DNA of 64,000 nucleotides from Himantopus leucocephalus (Eukaryota; Chordata; Aves; Charadriiformes; Recurvirostridae): NCBI GenBank assembly GCA_003993805.1, contig RSEF01000002.1:9678667-9742666 (forward strand). Reading direction: 5' to 3'. The position numbers and the translations under genes are program-made. Positions 62,056 through 64,000 of this stretch are shown here, one piece after another. Below the pieces are notes generated by a model. The model saw nothing but the letters and a program-made list of their open reading frames with translations, did not search any database and was not told the DNA's origin. Each line of letters begins with the position of its first letter. The first letter of the stretch is position 1.

Positions 62056-62110
62056 AAACAGCTCAGTGGTTAGGACACACACTGGAAATATGGGAATCCC
62101 AGTCCTTGGT
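62056..62110 (+). repeat. Probable tRNA-derived SINE head relic
   Basis: 'cagctcagtggttaggacacacactgg' resembles a tRNA A-box start ('tagctcagtggttagagca'), and 'gggaatcccagtccttgg' sits where the B-box ('ggttcaagtccc') would be. A second phrase, 'aggttctgccactgacgactcgc' near 62298, resembles the region that follows the B-box in MIR-type SINEs. The pattern suggests an old tRNA-derived SINE and not a working tRNA gene: a full cloverleaf cannot be folded. Confidence 0.4.
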
Positions 62111-63061
62111 CGCTGCTCTCCAACAGGGAATGTAAGGCCTCCTTGTGGCCTTCTGCATCCCAGGTGCAGATGGAGACCACCATCAAGTATGCTTTTCTGT
62201 CTTTTTTTTGGTGAAAACTCTGGTGGTTCTTGCTTTCATCCCTCTGTGGAAAGGAGTTGAAGTTCTCATTATGTTTATGGTGGGAAAAATTCAGTCCAGG
62301 TTCTGCCACTGACGACTCGCATCCTTCAGACATTTGGGCTCACCTCTGCTAGGGATGCAAGCAGAACAGCAAAGTTACTGAATTTTGGGAGGAAATGATG
62401 CCACTTCTAGTATCATTCCTTTTTAGAACAAAACAGCTCTAAACTCAACTATGTAATGGCACTTTCCTCATTTAAACCTTCAGCAGGGCAGGTAGGAGCA
62501 GGGCCCAGGAGTGAGCAATAACCACTCTGGGTCATGGGGTGGGGAAAGGACAGAAGTGCACTATTCCAGGAAATACCTGGAAATGCTGGGGCTCCTTTGA
62601 ATATGAGCACTGTCTGATTGCACCATCACACCTGCCAGAAACCACCCTGACTCTCACACAGAATGATGCAACTTTCTGTGCCAGTGCTGCAGAGGTACCC
62701 TCTGATCCTTGCCTGCGTTAAGTGCCTTCACGTCAGGATTCTTAAAAGACGTTTGCTGAATATTACCATTCTAACAGCCTTCTGGCCCATATGAGATACA
62801 CCGCTCACAGTGGAAGTGGGGAAAACAGAGCTTTCCACAATGGTTTCTATATGAAGTCCCCGTCACTGAAAATCAACCAAATTTTTGTGGGTAAACTTAA
62901 AGGGGGGACACAGCACACGCTATACATAGCTGTTCTATTTTGAATCTTCCTGATATTTGGAGCATTCACCCAATGTTCTGGAGGTCTTTAAGAAGATAAA
63001 GGTACGTGACCTCTGCCAAGCAGCTGAGGACAAGCTGGGAGTGAGTTGCAGGTTTTAACTC

Positions 63062-63083
63062 TGTGTGTGTGTGTGTATGTGTG
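63062..63083. repeat. (TG)n microsatellite
   Basis: About 22 bases of TG units with one TA interruption, followed by a short CACCCGCACACA stretch. Confidence 0.85.
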
Positions 63084-64000
63084 CACCCGCACACAGGTTA
63101 CACAGCAAAATCTTCTAGAGTTTGCAAAGTTCAGCTTTATGACAGAAAAAGAATTTCAGTAGTACAAAAATGATAACAGATTGCAGATTTTGATTCATAA
63201 AGAGGGAAGTTACTGGAAACGTTAATCAGGAACACAGTAGGGGAACACCTAGAAAGTTATTGTTTAATTAAAAATAGTCATAACTACAGAGAAATCATGT
63301 ATAAGAAAAGCAGAATTCTTGACTTTTGGATATAACACCACGCAAAAGCATAACATCATACATCAGTATTGGTTGAAGGGCAAACCACTCTGTTGATAAA
63401 GAACTGGCCTACAGATTAAGTCCATGTGAAATCAGGTCAGGATAGGAGGGCAAAACTCCAAAGGGTTGGTATGTGGATGAGAGTTGCTCGTATAGGTATG
63501 CCAGTGACCTTAAAGAATCAATAAACCAGGTGATTAAATTAGCCAGACTGTACCTGCTTCAAAAGATGGTCATTAAAGAGTGCTCCAAACCTGGGATTAA
63601 CTTCTGGAATTAAGAACATAAGATGAATGAGACTGAATGCTATAGAAGATATATGCTATATAATAGAAGCTAATACTAAGGACAAGAAAGAAGTATTAAA
63701 GACAAGAAGTGGATTATTTTTTTTTTGTTGGTCGATCTCTTCCTTTTCAGTGGGGATGAATTTTAGCACTGCCCTCAGTGGCAGCAGCTGTTGGTGCAAT
63801 GCCATGTTAGACAAAGAAGGACCAGGTTGTTGCAGTGGCTGGTGGCTCCAGTGAAGTTTAGAGACTGAATTCTGCAGGAAACTGGACAATACTAAAATGA
63901 AAAATAAGAAATTAAAAAAAAAAAAATCCACATAGCTCCAAGACTGCAAATCAAAGGAGACAGGTTTCAGGCAGAACAAATGTTCTACATTAGAGGCTGC

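Larger units (their letters stand above)
58421..64000. other. Non-coding stretch, no gene recognised
   Basis: About 5.6 kb of AT-rich unique sequence with simple repeats (59739-59780, 61777-61824, 63062-63083) and a probable tRNA-derived SINE head near 62.06 kb. The 14-base phrase TTGCAGGTCACAGT occurs twice within 80 bases, near 58628 and 58706. Frames up to 121 codons (61261-61626) carry no known motif. Confidence 0.6.

Noticed and set aside
62056..62110. A functional tRNA gene
   Set aside because: The A-box and B-box-like words are degenerate and no cloverleaf with anticodon arm and acceptor pairing can be drawn. A SINE relic is more likely.

Overview
The window looks like bird (avian) nuclear DNA. 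Three truncated CR1 LINEs and a short CR1 3' tail carry the typical avian CR1 3' end, with units of ATTCTATG. There are no Alu, B1 or L1-type repeats. Recent repeats fill only a few percent of the sequence, and the background is moderately AT-rich and mostly CpG-poor. The CR1 family also occurs in crocodilians and turtles, so 'bird' is an inference from the low density of young repeats together with the CR1 type. The sequence is a draft assembly: there is one gap of exactly 100 N (20045-20144) and single N bases next to poly-A runs (6587, 61796).

I find no protein-coding gene, rRNA, tRNA gene or CRISPR array that I can support. Open frames are short (178 codons at most), overlap freely on both strands and match no family I recognise. 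The exceptions are two frames that are pieces of CR1 ORF2 and a third from an older CR1 reverse transcriptase. The window is best read as an intergenic desert or the inside of a very long intron.

Layout. 1-11.7 kb: unique non-coding DNA with a likely pogo/Tigger-like MITE near 1.03-1.20 kb and a small CpG cluster at 9.65-9.81 kb. 11.68-12.21 kb: a 5'-truncated CR1 on the + strand. 14.3-15.2 kb: a GC- and CpG-richer patch followed by an ancient MIR/L3-like relic. 19.96-20.22 kb: a minus-strand CR1 interrupted by the assembly gap. 32.08-32.91 kb: a much older, heavily mutated CR1/L3-type LINE 3' half. 33.73-33.80 kb: a very short CR1 tail. 37.9-38.5 kb: a candidate regulatory element, a dense CpG cluster and a perfect hairpin close together. 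43.7 and 51.0 kb: MIR-like relics. 54.26-54.71 kb: a minus-strand CR1. 56.8-58.4 kb: two places where CpG is not depleted although the surroundings are CpG-poor.

No genes work together here. The visible content is layered transposon history plus a few places with composition or motif clustering that could be regulatory. I did not find a convincing new biological system. The best leads are the non-depleted CpG patches at 38.2, 56.8 and 58.3 kb, the motif-dense 37.9-38.06 kb segment, and the deep CR1/L3 relic.
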